Shown here: piece by piece, positions 17,414 through 26,299 of the stretch
How positions within the stretch are numbered: position 1 is the first letter of the stretch
Layout of the letters: each line of letters begins with the position of its first letter
From: Thermoplasmatales archaeon
GTDB taxonomy: Archaea; Thermoplasmatota; E2; DHVEG-1
Direction of reading: 5' to 3'
DNA length: 35,936 bases
Assembly: GCA_020350825.1 (NCBI GenBank)
Contig: CP070724.1
Span: forward strand, 186,950 to 222,885
Made by a program: the position numbers and the translations under genes
Notes under the pieces: model-generated
Databases searched by the model: none
Seen by the model: the letters and a program-made list of their open reading frames with translations, nothing else
What the model was told of the DNA's origin: nothing

Positions 17414-18130
17414 TTACACCTTCATGTTTAGTATTCTAATTTCCAGTTCCTCTGCTCTCTTTGCAATTTCTAAACGTTTCTTCGTTCCGACTGTACTTCC
17501 AATCCTTACTGCCTGTTTTTTTGGATCAACCCTTTCAAGATCTACCACGTTATATGCCATAACTTCTTCAAAACCTGAAGGGTGTAAGCCACGCACTTTT
17601 TTAGGTCCTCTAAAACCAACTCTTGCTTTACTTGGCCTATATTTCAAATTAATTCGCATTTTTGAACTTATCCCATCAGGCCTTCTCCAACTCTTTGAAA
17701 TCCTTTTATATCTAAACCATTCCTCCCTAACAAATTCTGGTGTCCTCTTTTTTATTTGTTTTCTAACCAATAATTTTTCTTTTAGTCCTTCACTGAGATC
17801 TGGTTTTTTCTTTGCTTTATGTCCCTCTTCACTCTCTTCAACGATTTCCCCATCCTCTTTTTTCTCTTTTACTTCTTTCTTAGTTTCTTTGACTTTGATT
17901 TCAGCCTTTTCTTTCCTTTTCTTCGGCTCTTCTTTTCTTTTATCCTTTAATTGGTTTAATATATCCTTTGCATTTTTTACGCTAATTCCTTTTACCTTTA
18001 CCAAATCTTCAACAGTTGCATTTCTCAGTTTTTCAATTGAGTCAAATCCATTCTTATGAAGGAGTTCTGCTTTTGCTTTGCCCACTCCTTTAAGCAACGT
18101 AAATTCCTTGACAACATCTCCTTTTGCCAT
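17414..18130 (-). CDS. rpl32e: Ribosomal protein L32e with N-terminal helix-hairpin-helix module
   Basis: The eL32 core is residues about 115-238 (WFRYKRISKSWRRPDGI, RPSKARVGFRG, VRGLHPSGFEEVMAY). It is preceded by an unusual extension: a paired helix-hairpin-helix module (about 8-62, KGVGKAKAELL and KVKGISVKNAKDIL) and a Lys/Glu-rich linker (about 63-110). Core eL32 alone is about 130 aa, so this 238-aa form is nearly double. Similar extensions are known in some euryarchaeal L32e proteins. The module probably binds RNA or another protein at the ribosome surface. Confidence 0.92.
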   Translation of the reverse strand: MAKGDVVKEFTLLKGVGKAKAELLHKNGFDSIEKLRNATVEDLVKVKGISVKNAKDILNQLKDKRKEEPKKRKEKAEIKVKETKKEVKEKKEDGEIVEESEEGHKAKKKPDLSEGLKEKLLVRKQIKKRTPEFVREEWFRYKRISKSWRRPDGISSKMRINLKYRPSKARVGFRGPKKVRGLHPSGFEEVMAYNVVDLERVDPKKQAVRIGSTVGTKKRLEIAKRAEELEIRILNMKV

Positions 18131-18134
18131 TTTT

Positions 18135-18677
18135 TTAGCCCCTTTTACTGATTAAATAAACACCGTCTTGGAATACTCGGATATCTCTTTTTTTAACTCT
18201 AGTAGCTCTTTCTATATTTGCGACGGTTTGCCCAACTTTTTCTTTATCTATGCCAGATACTGTTACATTGTCCCCCATTGTCTTTACCTCCACGTTTTCA
18301 AGGATTTTTGCTTTACGAGGTGAGCGCTCTCCAAGGAAGTTTTGGATAATAAATTCATTTCCTTCTACAATTGTTTTTATAGGAAAATGCGAGTATAATG
18401 TTTTCATTTTATATTCAAATCCTTCAGTAACTCCTTTTATCATGTTTCGTATATGTGCTGAGAAGGTCCCTATCAATGCTTTCTCTTTTCTATGGGGAGA
18501 TTTAGAACAAGAGATTTCAACGATGTTATCTTTTATTTTTATATTTATCTTCGGATGTGATAGTATTTTTGAAAGAGATCCTTTTTCACTTTTTACATGG
18601 ATCGTTTTTTCTTCCATAGATACTTCTACACCATTTGGAATTTTGATCTCTTCTTTTAACTCAGTGGTCTCTGGCAT
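18135..18677 (-). CDS. rpl6: Ribosomal protein L6
   Basis: uL6, 180 aa, with the two-fold repeated domain (IPNGVEVSMEEKTIHVKSEKG; HFPIKTIVEGNEFIIQNFLGE) and the C-terminal RDIRVFQDGVYLISKRG. It binds 23S rRNA near the factor-binding site. Sits between S8 and L32e as in other archaea. Confidence 0.95.
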   Translation of the reverse strand: MPETTELKEEIKIPNGVEVSMEEKTIHVKSEKGSLSKILSHPKINIKIKDNIVEISCSKSPHRKEKALIGTFSAHIRNMIKGVTEGFEYKMKTLYSHFPIKTIVEGNEFIIQNFLGERSPRKAKILENVEVKTMGDNVTVSGIDKEKVGQTVANIERATRVKKRDIRVFQDGVYLISKRG

Positions 18678-18691
18678 TTTATCACTCTTTG

Positions 18692-19081
18692 TTAGTAAAC
18701 ATAAGCTAGTAACTTTCCTCCAATACCTTTTTTTCTTGCGTCATTATGAGAAATAATGCCCTCTGTTGTGGTTAATATAAGTAAACCAAAATCACGCGCT
18801 GGGAGATATCTTGACTCCCATTTCTCTAAATCACTCCTTTTTATTGGATATCTTGGCTTTATGACACCACAGTTATTAATATTTCCAATTAACTTAACTT
18901 GAAAAATCCCTGCCTTGCCGTCATCAACATACTCAAAGCTACCAACATATCCTCTATCCTTTAATAAACTCAAAATTCCGCGGATCATTTTTGAGGAAGG
19001 CCGTATTATGCACTTATCCATTCCTTTTATCTCTGCGTTTTTAATAGTTGATAATGCATTTGCTAATGGATCATTTAACAT
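18692..19081 (-). CDS. rps8: Ribosomal protein S8
   Basis: uS8, 129 aa, starting LNDPLANALSTIKNAE and ending with the conserved TTEGIISHNDARKKGIGGKLLAYVY. It binds helix 21 of 16S rRNA. S14 ends just upstream (19096). Confidence 0.95.
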   Translation of the reverse strand: MLNDPLANALSTIKNAEIKGMDKCIIRPSSKMIRGILSLLKDRGYVGSFEYVDDGKAGIFQVKLIGNINNCGVIKPRYPIKRSDLEKWESRYLPARDFGLLILTTTEGIISHNDARKKGIGGKLLAYVY

Positions 19082-19095
19082 AAGCCTAGCAACTC

Positions 19096-19251
19096 CTAAT
19101 AATATTTTTTAAATCCAATTTCCTCTGCTTTTTCTCTAAAACATTGTCTGCACAGATGCAGTCCATATTTCCGTATTATTCCTCGTTTTCTGCCACATTG
19201 TTCACATCCGACTATTCTACCATAAATCTTCTTTTTCTCTTTTACCCTCAT
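19096..19251 (-). CDS. rps14: Ribosomal protein S14 (zinc-binding type)
   Basis: A 51-aa uS14 with a zinc knuckle (CEQC and CRQC) and [18 protein letters not shown], ending GFKKYY. The ATG overlaps the L5 stop (ATGA), which fixes the start. Its small size makes it easy to miss between L5 and S8, where it is expected in archaea. Confidence 0.95.
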   Translation of the reverse strand: MRVKEKKKIYGRIVGCEQCGRKRGIIRKYGLHLCRQCFREKAEEIGFKKYY

Positions 19252-19805
19252 TCCACGACCTCCACGTTAAAAGCTTCTGTAATAAAATTGATTGTTTCCT
19301 CTGTTGTTACTTGATGTTTCTGTGGTATTTTTCTTTTATCAATACGTCTATGTCTAATTCTATAACCTGGTTTTTCCATGGTTATTGATATGTCCATTCC
19401 AAATATGCCTATGTTTGGATCGTATTTTTGTCCTTCAAATAATGTATGGTCCGGTATACCAAAAGAAAAGTTTCCCTGATTATCAAATGAATAATCTGCA
19501 ATTTTATTTTCCCTCGTTTTTAATGCTTCAATTAAAAATTCATCAGCGGTTTTTTTCCTTAATGTTACTTTGCATCCAATGGCCATTCTTTTTCGTAGAC
19601 CCCAATCTTTATTTGTTGTTTTAGAAAGGGTTTGTACTGGTTTTTGACCAGTTAAACTCTGTAAAACTGTTTCTGCTTTTTTGAGTTTTTCACCTGCTTC
19701 ACCAACACCAATGTTGACAGTAATTTTCGCTATACCTATTTTCAAAGGTTTTTTCTCTTCTTTATATGTGGTTTTAGACTGTTTCTTTGCTGTTTTTGCA
19801 CTCAT
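19248..19805 (-). CDS. rpl5: Ribosomal protein L5
   Basis: uL5, 185 aa, binds 5S r[20 protein letters not shown] start ([14 protein letters not shown]), [20 protein letters not shown], and [16 protein letters not shown] are clear. It has a short Lys-rich N-terminal extension. The start overlaps the S4e stop by four bases. Confidence 0.95.
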   Translation of the reverse strand: MSAKTAKKQSKTTYKEEKKPLKIGIAKITVNIGVGEAGEKLKKAETVLQSLTGQKPVQTLSKTTNKDWGLRKRMAIGCKVTLRKKTADEFLIEALKTRENKIADYSFDNQGNFSFGIPDHTLFEGQKYDPNIGIFGMDISITMEKPGYRIRHRRIDKRKIPQKHQVTTEETINFITEAFNVEVVE

Positions 19806-20518
19806 TGTATCTTCACCTCAGGAAGTGTTATTATTGGTTTGGTTTTTCCAATAGGGAATATGTACTCAGCAAGTGTTGAAAATTCCTTATCGCCTTTCAT
19901 TTTAGCTAGATTGGACTTTGATGATGAAACAATTTGAATATCTTCTATATTGGCTATTTGACCGACATGGCTGCCGTTGATTATCATCGATACATTTCCT
20001 TTGTCAAATTTAAAAACATCACTGATTTTGTTGTCCGCTAGAGAAATCTTTAGGACGTCACCAGTTTTATATTCGTCTTTTTTTACAAGTTTATTTTTAC
20101 CATCGTGAAAGTTGAGTTGTATTTTTTTTCCTTTAACAATCATCTTGTTTTCTATGCGACACAGTTTCCATTCGGCATCTTTAGCTGATATGGGCACAAG
20201 AGTTAACTTACCTTTTTGATCAAATAAAACCCTAAAATTCTTTTTTAGTTTTGGAATTGATATTACGTCCATAAGTCCACAAGGAAATTTGTGGCTTTTT
20301 CTTATTACTGAATCTACTAAAACATCCCCACTTGCAATAGCTCTTTTAGTTTCTCTGTAAGTGTCACATAATCCAAGATAGTCTCTAACTATTAAACCCA
20401 GAGGTATTGATTTATCTAGAGGATGTGGACCTGGTGATGATTTTATCGTCCAAGTCTTTTCTTTTCTGTGCAATCTAACTGTCCTAGGTGCTGCAAGCCT
20501 CTTTAAATGTTTACTCAT
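19802..20518 (-). CDS. rps4e: Ribosomal protein S4e
   Basis: eS4, 238 aa, an archaeal/eukaryotic small-subunit protein with an S4 domain (PLGLIVRDYLGLCDTYRE, VDSVIRKSHKFPCGLMDVI) and a KOW-like C-terminal part. The ATG at 20518 is chosen because conserved MSKHLKRLAAP begins there; a longer reading frame upstream is the L24 tail in another frame. It overlaps the L24 stop by eight bases. Confidence 0.95.
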   Translation of the reverse strand: MSKHLKRLAAPRTVRLHRKEKTWTIKSSPGPHPLDKSIPLGLIVRDYLGLCDTYRETKRAIASGDVLVDSVIRKSHKFPCGLMDVISIPKLKKNFRVLFDQKGKLTLVPISAKDAEWKLCRIENKMIVKGKKIQLNFHDGKNKLVKKDEYKTGDVLKISLADNKISDVFKFDKGNVSMIINGSHVGQIANIEDIQIVSSSKSNLAKMKGDKEFSTLAEYIFPIGKTKPIITLPEVKIQ

Positions 20519-21197
20519 TTTTACCCCCCTCTTCCTTTTTTGTAGTTTTTGCAGGAGTTTTTTTAGCGACCTTCTTTTTAGGAGGCTTATCCTTCTTTTC
20601 AACAGTTTTTTTCTTAGTTACCTGCTCACTTTTTTTCTCTTCTTTCTTTCCCTCTTTAGGTCCTTCCTTCTCTTTAGGTTTCTTTTCTTTCTTCTCTGGA
20701 ATCTTACTCGTCTCTTCAGGGATTTCTTCAGCCTCTTCTTTCTCTTCTGCTTCGATTATCTCTTCGGCCATCTTCTTTTCTTCTTCAAGTTCTTTAATTT
20801 GTTCTTCAGCCTCTTTCTCAATTTCCTTCTTTGTTGTTTCTGAGAGCCCTTTTTCTAGTTTTTTCCTTCTCCATTTATCTGTTAAATTTAATTTTGTAAT
20901 CAATAAATTGCTTGCATGCATCGGTTTTGCTATCTTTGTTCCATCTGCCTTAACTGTTGTTATCCCCTCAATTTCCACAACCTGTTTACGTATATTGACA
21001 CTAGCTACCTTGTCTTCATGTCCCTTGAAACTACCCCTCATAACTTTTACAGTATCTCCCTTTACAACCGAAGCACTTCTATGATCGTATTTTAAAAGTA
21101 AATTTTCTGTAAGATGAGCTGCAACCCATTTTCTCTTCTTATGAAGAGGGGCATTGTACAACCTTTTTCTTTGTTTTCCGGGTTTTATTGATTTCAT
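20511..21197 (-). CDS. rpl24: Ribosomal protein L24 with long charged C-terminal tail
   Basis: The uL24 core (residues 1 to about 118) has the KOW motif (about 42-75, VVKGDTVKVMRGSFKGHEDKV) and KPMHASNLLITKLNL. A 110-residue tail follows: an acidic Glu/Lys coiled-coil-like segment (about 119-165), then a Lys/Pro-rich basic segment (about 166-228, KKPKEKEGPKEGKK; KKVAKKTPAKTTKK). Archaeal L24 is usually around 120 aa, so this protein is nearly twice normal length. L24 binds early in 50S assembly; the tail may act in assembly or bind RNA (inference). Confidence 0.92.
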   Translation of the reverse strand: MKSIKPGKQRKRLYNAPLHKKRKWVAAHLTENLLLKYDHRSASVVKGDTVKVMRGSFKGHEDKVASVNIRKQVVEIEGITTVKADGTKIAKPMHASNLLITKLNLTDKWRRKKLEKGLSETTKKEIEKEAEEQIKELEEEKKMAEEIIEAEEKEEAEEIPEETSKIPEKKEKKPKEKEGPKEGKKEEKKSEQVTKKKTVEKKDKPPKKKVAKKTPAKTTKKEEGGKNE

Positions 21198-21207
21198 TTT
21201 TAATCAC

Positions 21208-21606
21208 TCATACTATAGTGGATGCCAAAGAGGCTATTTTTGGCCACCGTTCTGCAGCTTCTATTGCAACAGGACCTTTTATCATAGTTCCTTTTGTTTC
21301 TCCAGTTTCTGTAACTAAAACAGCTGCATTATCCTCAAATTGAACCATGGCGCCGTCTGGTCTTCTAAAAGGCCTTCTTTGTCGTACTATTACAGCTCTC
21401 AATATCTGTCTTTTCATATCTGCTGCTCCTCTCTTGACACTAACAACTACCATGTCTCCCACTCCAGCCTTTGGATATCGACGATGCACACCTTTCAGTT
21501 TTAATGTCATGATTATTTGAACAACTTTTGCACCTGTATTGTCTATGCAATCTAAACGAGAACCGACTGGTAAACCTCTCATCATTCTGCCAGCTATTCC
21601 TTTCAT
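21208..21606 (-). CDS. rpl14: Ribosomal protein L14
   Basis: uL14, 132 aa, with [31 protein letters not shown] and the [23 protein letters not shown] segment. It forms inter-subunit bridges and binds initiation factor aIF6. Between S17 and L24 as in other archaea. Confidence 0.96.
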   Translation of the reverse strand: MKGIAGRMMRGLPVGSRLDCIDNTGAKVVQIIMTLKLKGVHRRYPKAGVGDMVVVSVKRGAADMKRQILRAVIVRQRRPFRRPDGAMVQFEDNAAVLVTETGETKGTMIKGPVAIEAAERWPKIASLASTIV

Positions 21607-21619
21607 TTCTGTTTCACCA

Positions 21620-21964
21620 TTACAATTTTTCTATAGCAACAAACGATACTGTTTTACTCAAAGGTCTGCATTCTGCTATTCTAATCACATCTCCTACTTT
21701 TAAATTTAAACAAGGCGGGCTGTGAGCAAGGTAGGTAGATGTTCTTTTTTCGTATCTCTCATATTTTTTAACATAATGCATAAATTCTTTTTTGACTGAT
21801 ACGGATCCTTGCATTTTGCTCGATACCACTTTTCCTTTTATTATCTGCCCTCTAATTGGTAATATACCATGAAATGGGCAGTTTTTATCATCACAGCTTT
21901 CTGTAGGTGGTTTGACATTTAATCCCACATTTCTTACATCTTTTTTTTCTGCCAACTTGTTCAC
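21620..21964 (-). CDS. rps17: Ribosomal protein S17
   Basis: uS17, 114 aa, archaeal form with an N-terminal extension carrying DDKNCPFHG, followed by [17 protein letters not shown] and [17 protein letters not shown]. The start is a GTG at 21964 that overlaps the Rpp29 stop (GTGA). Confidence 0.95.
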   Translation of the reverse strand: MNKLAEKKDVRNVGLNVKPPTESCDDKNCPFHGILPIRGQIIKGKVVSSKMQGSVSVKKEFMHYVKKYERYEKRTSTYLAHSPPCLNLKVGDVIRIAECRPLSKTVSFVAIEKL

Positions 21965-22224
21965 CTTGCTTTTTTTATCCTGTCTTCAGGTCTATATAAC
22001 AATCGCGATCCTTCAACGACTGTTTTTCTTCTGTCATATTCAAATTCAAATATTGCAATATTTTTTGCAATTCTCTTCTTTTGATTTCCAATTTCTATTA
22101 GGAATGTATTTCTTGTCTCGTCGATTATTTTTCCAGATACGTTAATCCAATTTGGGTCTGTGCATTTTTTGATTATGACATTTCTACCCACTAGTTCATC
22201 TTTGATGATTCCATTATTGTCCAT
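21961..22224 (-). CDS. rnp1: RNase P protein component 1 (Rpp29/Pop4)
   Basis: An 87-aa archaeal Rpp29. [32 protein letters not shown] and the [11 protein letters not shown] strand give the Sm-like barrel that binds RNase P RNA. Its place between SUI1 and S17 is conserved in archaea. GGGAAG lies upstream of the ATG. Confidence 0.92.
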   Translation of the reverse strand: MDNNGIIKDELVGRNVIIKKCTDPNWINVSGKIIDETRNTFLIEIGNQKKRIAKNIAIFEFEYDRRKTVVEGSRLLYRPEDRIKKAR

Positions 22225-22274
22225 GCTATCTTCCCATAGTGTATGTCGATATTTGTGCTTGCGTGTTGGGTTGT

Positions 22275-22574
22275 TTATGCTACTTCGACTACGAATCCCA
22301 TTTTTTCTAATGCGTCTTTTACCTTTGATCTATGGTCTCCTTGTAGCTCTATCTTCCCATCTTTTATTGTTCCACCGCAGGCACATATTGATTTCAGATT
22401 GCTTATCAGCGAACCCAAATCTAAATCATGGGGATTCAAACCGTCGACGACAGTCATCATCTTTCCGTATCTTCTCCTATCAATAGCGATAGTAATATTT
22501 TGCTGTTCCCTAGCAATCTCTTCACAAACACAAATTTCCTTAGGTAGACCACATTTGGGGCATATATCGCTCAT
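22275..22574 (-). CDS. sui1: Translation initiation factor SUI1/aIF1
   Basis: The 99-aa factor helps select the start codon on the 30S subunit. An N-terminal zinc knuckle (CPKCGLPKEICVCEE) precedes the SUI1 fold, with RRYGKMMTVVDGL, LKSICACGGTIKDGKIELQGDH and DALEKMGF. The start overlaps the L29 stop by four bases. Confidence 0.95.
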   Translation of the reverse strand: MSDICPKCGLPKEICVCEEIAREQQNITIAIDRRRYGKMMTVVDGLNPHDLDLGSLISNLKSICACGGTIKDGKIELQGDHRSKVKDALEKMGFVVEVA

Positions 22575-22774
22575 TTATTTTCTCCTTCCTCCTGCATGAT
22601 GGTAAGTATCCTTGCAATGGACGTTCGTATCTGCCTGATTTTACCTGGAGAGGGTGGCGATCCACCCATTGCAGACACCCCTCTTTCATGCATAAGTTCT
22701 TCTTTTAGTTCTTTGAGTTTTTCAATCCTTTCTTCAGGAGTAAATTCTCTGATTTCTTTAGCCTTCAGAACCAT
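22571..22774 (-). CDS. rpl29: Ribosomal protein L29
   Basis: uL29, 67 aa, starting VLKAKEIREFTPEERIEKL and ending PGKIRQIRTSIARILTIM. The ATG at 22774 has GAAGGTAACC upstream, inside the S3 tail. A TTG six codons earlier is possible but less like the family. It overlaps S3 by 17 bases. Sits near the peptide exit tunnel. Confidence 0.93.
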   Translation of the reverse strand: MVLKAKEIREFTPEERIEKLKELKEELMHERGVSAMGGSPPSPGKIRQIRTSIARILTIMQEEGENK

Positions 22775-23642
22775 CTTGGTTACCTTCTTCAATTAATTTT
22801 TTTAATTTTTTTATAATTATTTCTGCCGTTTTTTTACCGATACCTTTGATAGATATTACACTGTCGACATCCATTTCGTATAAATCTTCTAACGACGTTA
22901 TCTTTGCTTTTTCAAGTTTTTTGATTACAGAAGGTCCAACTCCTTGAATTTCTGCAAGTTTTTTAATATCAGTTATTTTCTTAGGTTTGGTTTCTGGTTT
23001 TTTTTCTATTTTCTTTTCTTCTATTTTTACTTCTTCCTTCTCGCGAATTTTCAGTTTAATTTCATCAGGGAGTTTTGCATCGGGTTTCATAATCCTAACT
23101 TTTACACCCAAAACTCCTGCCTTTAGTTTTGCTGTTGCAAAACCTTCATCCATAATTTCCTTTACAATTTCGCCGCAATACTTAACATGCCCTTCCGTGA
23201 ATTTTTCAGTTCTGTGTCTCGCTCCTGTAAGTTTCCCAGATATTATAATTTGACATCCTTTCGCGCCTGCATTCATAATCCTTCTAACAGTTGAATGTCC
23301 CGCTCTCCTAAAGTGCCAACCTCTCTCTAAAGCTTCTGCAAGCTTTTCTGCCATTATCTGGGCGTTTAGTGGAGCACTAGCGCCAGCTTCTTGAATTTCT
23401 ATTTGAGGATTATCTACGTTAAACTTATTTTGAATGTTCTCTGTTAATTCTTTTATCTTACTCCCACCCTTACCAATTACCATTCCTGGTCTTTCTACTA
23501 GGATATTTATCCTCGTTCCGATAGGAGTTCTCTGAATACTCATACCACCAAAGCCCGCTCCTTCTATCTCTTCAAGCAAGAATTTTTTTATCAATGATCG
23601 TTTTGTATTTTCTCTTATAAATTTCCGTTCACTTGCCATCAT
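22758..23642 (-). CDS. rps3: Ribosomal protein S3 with C-terminal helix-hairpin-helix module
   Basis: The uS3 core (residues 1 to about 195) has the KH domain (GMVIGKGGSKIKEL) and the C-terminal rRNA-binding half (FRRAGHSTVRRIMNAGAKGCQIIISG). A Lys/Glu linker (about 196-220) leads to a paired helix-hairpin-helix module (about 221-280; IQGVGPSVIKKLEKA and IKGIGKKTAEIIIKKL). At 294 aa the protein is much longer than a typical archaeal S3. S3 lies at the mRNA entry channel, so the added module could touch mRNA or a factor (inference). The ATG overlaps the L22 stop. Confidence 0.93.
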   Translation of the reverse strand: MMASERKFIRENTKRSLIKKFLLEEIEGAGFGGMSIQRTPIGTRINILVERPGMVIGKGGSKIKELTENIQNKFNVDNPQIEIQEAGASAPLNAQIMAEKLAEALERGWHFRRAGHSTVRRIMNAGAKGCQIIISGKLTGARHRTEKFTEGHVKYCGEIVKEIMDEGFATAKLKAGVLGVKVRIMKPDAKLPDEIKLKIREKEEVKIEEKKIEKKPETKPKKITDIKKLAEIQGVGPSVIKKLEKAKITSLEDLYEMDVDSVISIKGIGKKTAEIIIKKLKKLIEEGNQDGSEG

Positions 23643-24085
23643 TCTACCTCTTCGAGAATAATTTCAATATTTGTTGTAATTTTGTTTTTATCAGTAGCCC
23701 GCCCCTGAGCCCTTGGCATAATTCCTCTAATTATTCTACCTCTGTAGGTGGAAATATGGGATATTTTCATGTTTTCTGCATCAAATCCTTTGTATTCTGC
23801 ATTATTTTCGGCATTCTCAATTATTTTTAACATATAATGAGCAGCTTTTTGCGGATAACTACCTGCCCCTATTCCCTTTTGATGTGATCGTTTTCTTTTA
23901 TGGAATATTGTGGGAAGTGGGCGTTTCATCTCAATTATTTCCTCAAGGAATTTCTTTGCCTTCTCAGTTTTCATTCCCTTTAAAGCATATGCTAGGTTTA
24001 TGGAATCTTTTCGAGAGCAATGCAGTTCATATCCATATGCTTTTGCAGTTTTTTCTGGATCTGCTTCAATTGAATACTTTACCAT
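23639..24085 (-). CDS. rpl22: Ribosomal protein L22
   Basis: uL22, 148 aa, lines the exit tunnel with its beta-hairpin. KAYGYELHCSRKDSINLAYALKG, HQKGIGAGSYPQKAAHYMLK and the RGIMPRAQGRATDKNK loop are diagnostic of archaeal L22. Confidence 0.95.
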   Translation of the reverse strand: MVKYSIEADPEKTAKAYGYELHCSRKDSINLAYALKGMKTEKAKKFLEEIIEMKRPLPTIFHKRKRSHQKGIGAGSYPQKAAHYMLKIIENAENNAEYKGFDAENMKISHISTYRGRIIRGIMPRAQGRATDKNKITTNIEIILEEVE

Positions 24086-24091
24086 TTTTCA

Positions 24092-24556
24092 TCACTTCAA
24101 CGGCATATATTTGGAGGATTTGGTAGCTCCAACCCCAGGACCTGTGTGTTTTACTTTTTTTCGGGTTAATGCAAACTCTCCCAGGTAATGCCCTATCATT
24201 TGGGGCTGTATATTCACTCTTTGGAATTCTTTTCCATTATGAACGCGTATACTATGACCAATAAATTCAGGTAATACTATCATATCTCTGCAATGGGTTT
24301 TTATGAGATCTCCTTCTTTTCCTTTTGTATTTTTTATATCCTCTAATAGCTTATTTTGCTCTGCGGTTAAACCTCTCTTTAATGTTCTACGGATTCTTGA
24401 AGGAAATAATGGTAATAATTCTTCTATAGAAAGTTTTTGCAATTCTTCTAGTGAACGTCCATGATATCTAAATTCCTTTTTTCTTACACCTACTTTCTTA
24501 CGTTCTCTTTTTCGCCTGCTTTTTGCAGATGATCTAAAAGCAACTTTTTTTGCCAT
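24092..24556 (-). CDS. rps19: Ribosomal protein S19
   Basis: uS19, 154 aa, with the archaeal basic N-terminus ([18 protein letters not shown]) and [32 protein letters not shown]. It contacts the A-site tRNA elbow and S13. The ATG at 24556 begins MAKKVAF after GGGAGG; an earlier in-frame GTG overlaps the L2 stop but sits too close to the ribosome-binding site. Confidence 0.94.
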   Translation of the reverse strand: MAKKVAFRSSAKSRRKRERKKVGVRKKEFRYHGRSLEELQKLSIEELLPLFPSRIRRTLKRGLTAEQNKLLEDIKNTKGKEGDLIKTHCRDMIVLPEFIGHSIRVHNGKEFQRVNIQPQMIGHYLGEFALTRKKVKHTGPGVGATKSSKYMPLK

Positions 24557-24561
24557 GATAT

Positions 24562-25269
24562 TCACTTCCTCCCAGTACGTTTAGGAGCTATATTTCCAAC
24601 TTTCCTACCTGGAGAGGCTCCCCTAGCTATGGAACTTTGCTGTCCAACATGCTGATGACCTCCACCACCATGAGGGTGACTTACAGCGCACATTGCAACT
24701 CCTCTCACAACCGGATATTGCTTTCCTTTCCTCTTATATGCAATGAATTTTTTCCCTGCTTTAAGGAAAGGTTTGTCTTTTCTCCCACCCCCTGCAGGAA
24801 TTCCGACGGTCGCTCTACATGATGAATCCAATGTTTTAAATTGACCTGAGGGAAGCTTTATTACCGTTCTCTTTAAATCATGGGATACGACGGTCGCTCC
24901 GCTCCCTCCTGCTCTTACAAGTTTACCCCCATCTCCAGGAGTGATTTCAATATTGTAAATCGGAAAACCTTCAGGAATCGTTCCAATTGACAGAACGTTT
25001 CCTATTTCGTAATTTCCTTTATCATCTGTAAATTTAATTTCATGACCAATTTCTATTCCTTCTGTAGCCAATACAAGCATTTTTTTATTACTATCTAATC
25101 GTATCTTTGCAATAGGGGAAGTCCGCCCAGGATCATGAATTATTTCTTCAACTATTCCTTTCATATTTCTCTTATTATCGTATTTTATTCTTCCTCTAAA
25201 TTTATGTGAAGGGACTCTATACCTCCCTCTTCTTCTACCTCGCCTTTGTTGAATTAGATTTTTTCCCAT
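24562..25269 (-). CDS. rpl2: Ribosomal protein L2
   Basis: uL2, 235 aa, near the peptidyl transferase centre. [32 protein letters not shown] and the [12 protein letters not shown] segment with the conserved histidine are present. Lies between L23 and S19. Confidence 0.96.
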   Translation of the reverse strand: MGKNLIQQRRGRRRGRYRVPSHKFRGRIKYDNKRNMKGIVEEIIHDPGRTSPIAKIRLDSNKKMLVLATEGIEIGHEIKFTDDKGNYEIGNVLSIGTIPEGFPIYNIEITPGDGGKLVRAGGSGATVVSHDLKRTVIKLPSGQFKTLDSSCRATVGIPAGGGRKDKPFLKAGKKFIAYKRKGKQYPVVRGVAMCAVSHPHGGGGHQHVGQQSSIARGASPGRKVGNIAPKRTGRK

Positions 25270-25278
25270 TTTTTGCCT

Positions 25279-25536
25279 CTAGAATACTCCTATTCTCATG
25301 CCAATATCTTCTGCTTTAAATTCAGGCATAAATATTACTGTTGCATGTTTCCCATCTTTTGTTATTCTGGTGTTAACACTTTTAACTTTAACATCAAACA
25401 TTTTTTCAACTGATTTTTTTATCTGTGCTTTATCTGCATCTCTTTTAACTATAAACTCTAAGGCATTGTTTTTTTCCATTTGATTCATTGATTTTTCTGT
25501 AACAAAAGGATGTAATATTACATCAAAAGGATCCAT
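25279..25536 (-). CDS. rpl23: Ribosomal protein L23
   Basis: uL23, 85 aa, at the tunnel exit where SRP docks. VILHPFVTEKSMNQMEK, KSVEKMFDVKVKSVNTRI and GKHATVIFMPEF are typical. The ATG overlaps the L4 stop (TAATG). Confidence 0.95.
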   Translation of the reverse strand: MDPFDVILHPFVTEKSMNQMEKNNALEFIVKRDADKAQIKKSVEKMFDVKVKSVNTRITKDGKHATVIFMPEFKAEDIGMRIGVF

Positions 25537-26297
25537 TATTTGCCACCTCCCAGGTGTGTTAATGCAGATTTTGTTAGTATTGTCAGTCTGCCAGCATCTC
25601 CACCTGGTGCCAGATGTTCGATATTTAACTGATCTGGTTTTGCTGTGTCTACACCACTTAAATTATTCGAGCTTTTCTCTAAATTATTTTTTGTAGAAAC
25701 TATTAATATTGATTTTGGTGTTCGATATTTTCTCCCCCTGGTTTTGCCCTTGCCTGCACGTATATGTTTACCGTTTACTGAACGAAGAACGTCATCGTAA
25801 ATTCCAATCTTCTCAAGAGTATCTATCACATCTTTTGTTTTTTTAATTTTTTCAAATTCATCATCTATAATAACTGGTAATGTTACTTTCTCGTCAAACT
25901 TGTGCCCTCTTTTAGAAACAATTTCCTTGTCCGCTGTTGCAGCAATTGCTGAGTAACGTGCAAGTAGTTTTTCCTTTTTGTTTATCTTCTCTCTCCAGTT
26001 TCTCTCTGCCTTAGGAGGATGTGCTCTTCTACCTCCTACTACCCCTGGAGCAAGGGCTGCAGTTCTACCCTGAGTAAGTCTTGGCACTCTTGATCTCCCT
26101 CGTCCTTTACCAACAGACGCCGTCGCGTGTTTCGTTCCAGCCAACGGATCTGCGCCATAAGGTTGTCTTTTATTAGAACGAAGAGCATTGAATGATTTTC
26201 TGATAATATCTGGCCGATAAGGTGTATTAAATATATCAGGTAAATCGATCTTGCCTTTTACCTTGCCGTCTATTCCATAAACATTTGCTTTTCTCAT
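25536..26297 (-). CDS. rpl4: Ribosomal protein L4
   Basis: uL4, 253 aa. Archaeal form with VYGIDGKVKGKIDLPDIF, the tunnel-constricting loop (HATASVGKGRGRSRVPRL), RAHPPKAERNWREKIN and the C-terminal LNIEHLAPGGDAGRLTI. Starts three bases after L3 ends. Confidence 0.96.
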   Translation of the reverse strand: MRKANVYGIDGKVKGKIDLPDIFNTPYRPDIIRKSFNALRSNKRQPYGADPLAGTKHATASVGKGRGRSRVPRLTQGRTAALAPGVVGGRRAHPPKAERNWREKINKKEKLLARYSAIAATADKEIVSKRGHKFDEKVTLPVIIDDEFEKIKKTKDVIDTLEKIGIYDDVLRSVNGKHIRAGKGKTRGRKYRTPKSILIVSTKNNLEKSSNNLSGVDTAKPDQLNIEHLAPGGDAGRLTILTKSALTHLGGGK

Positions 26298-26299
26298 AT

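Noticed and set aside
17424..18059. Phe/Ser-rich plus-strand frame opposite L32e
   Set aside because: Such composition arises from the complement of Lys/Glu-rich coding sequence. The minus-strand gene is certain. The same applies opposite L24 at 20488-21084.
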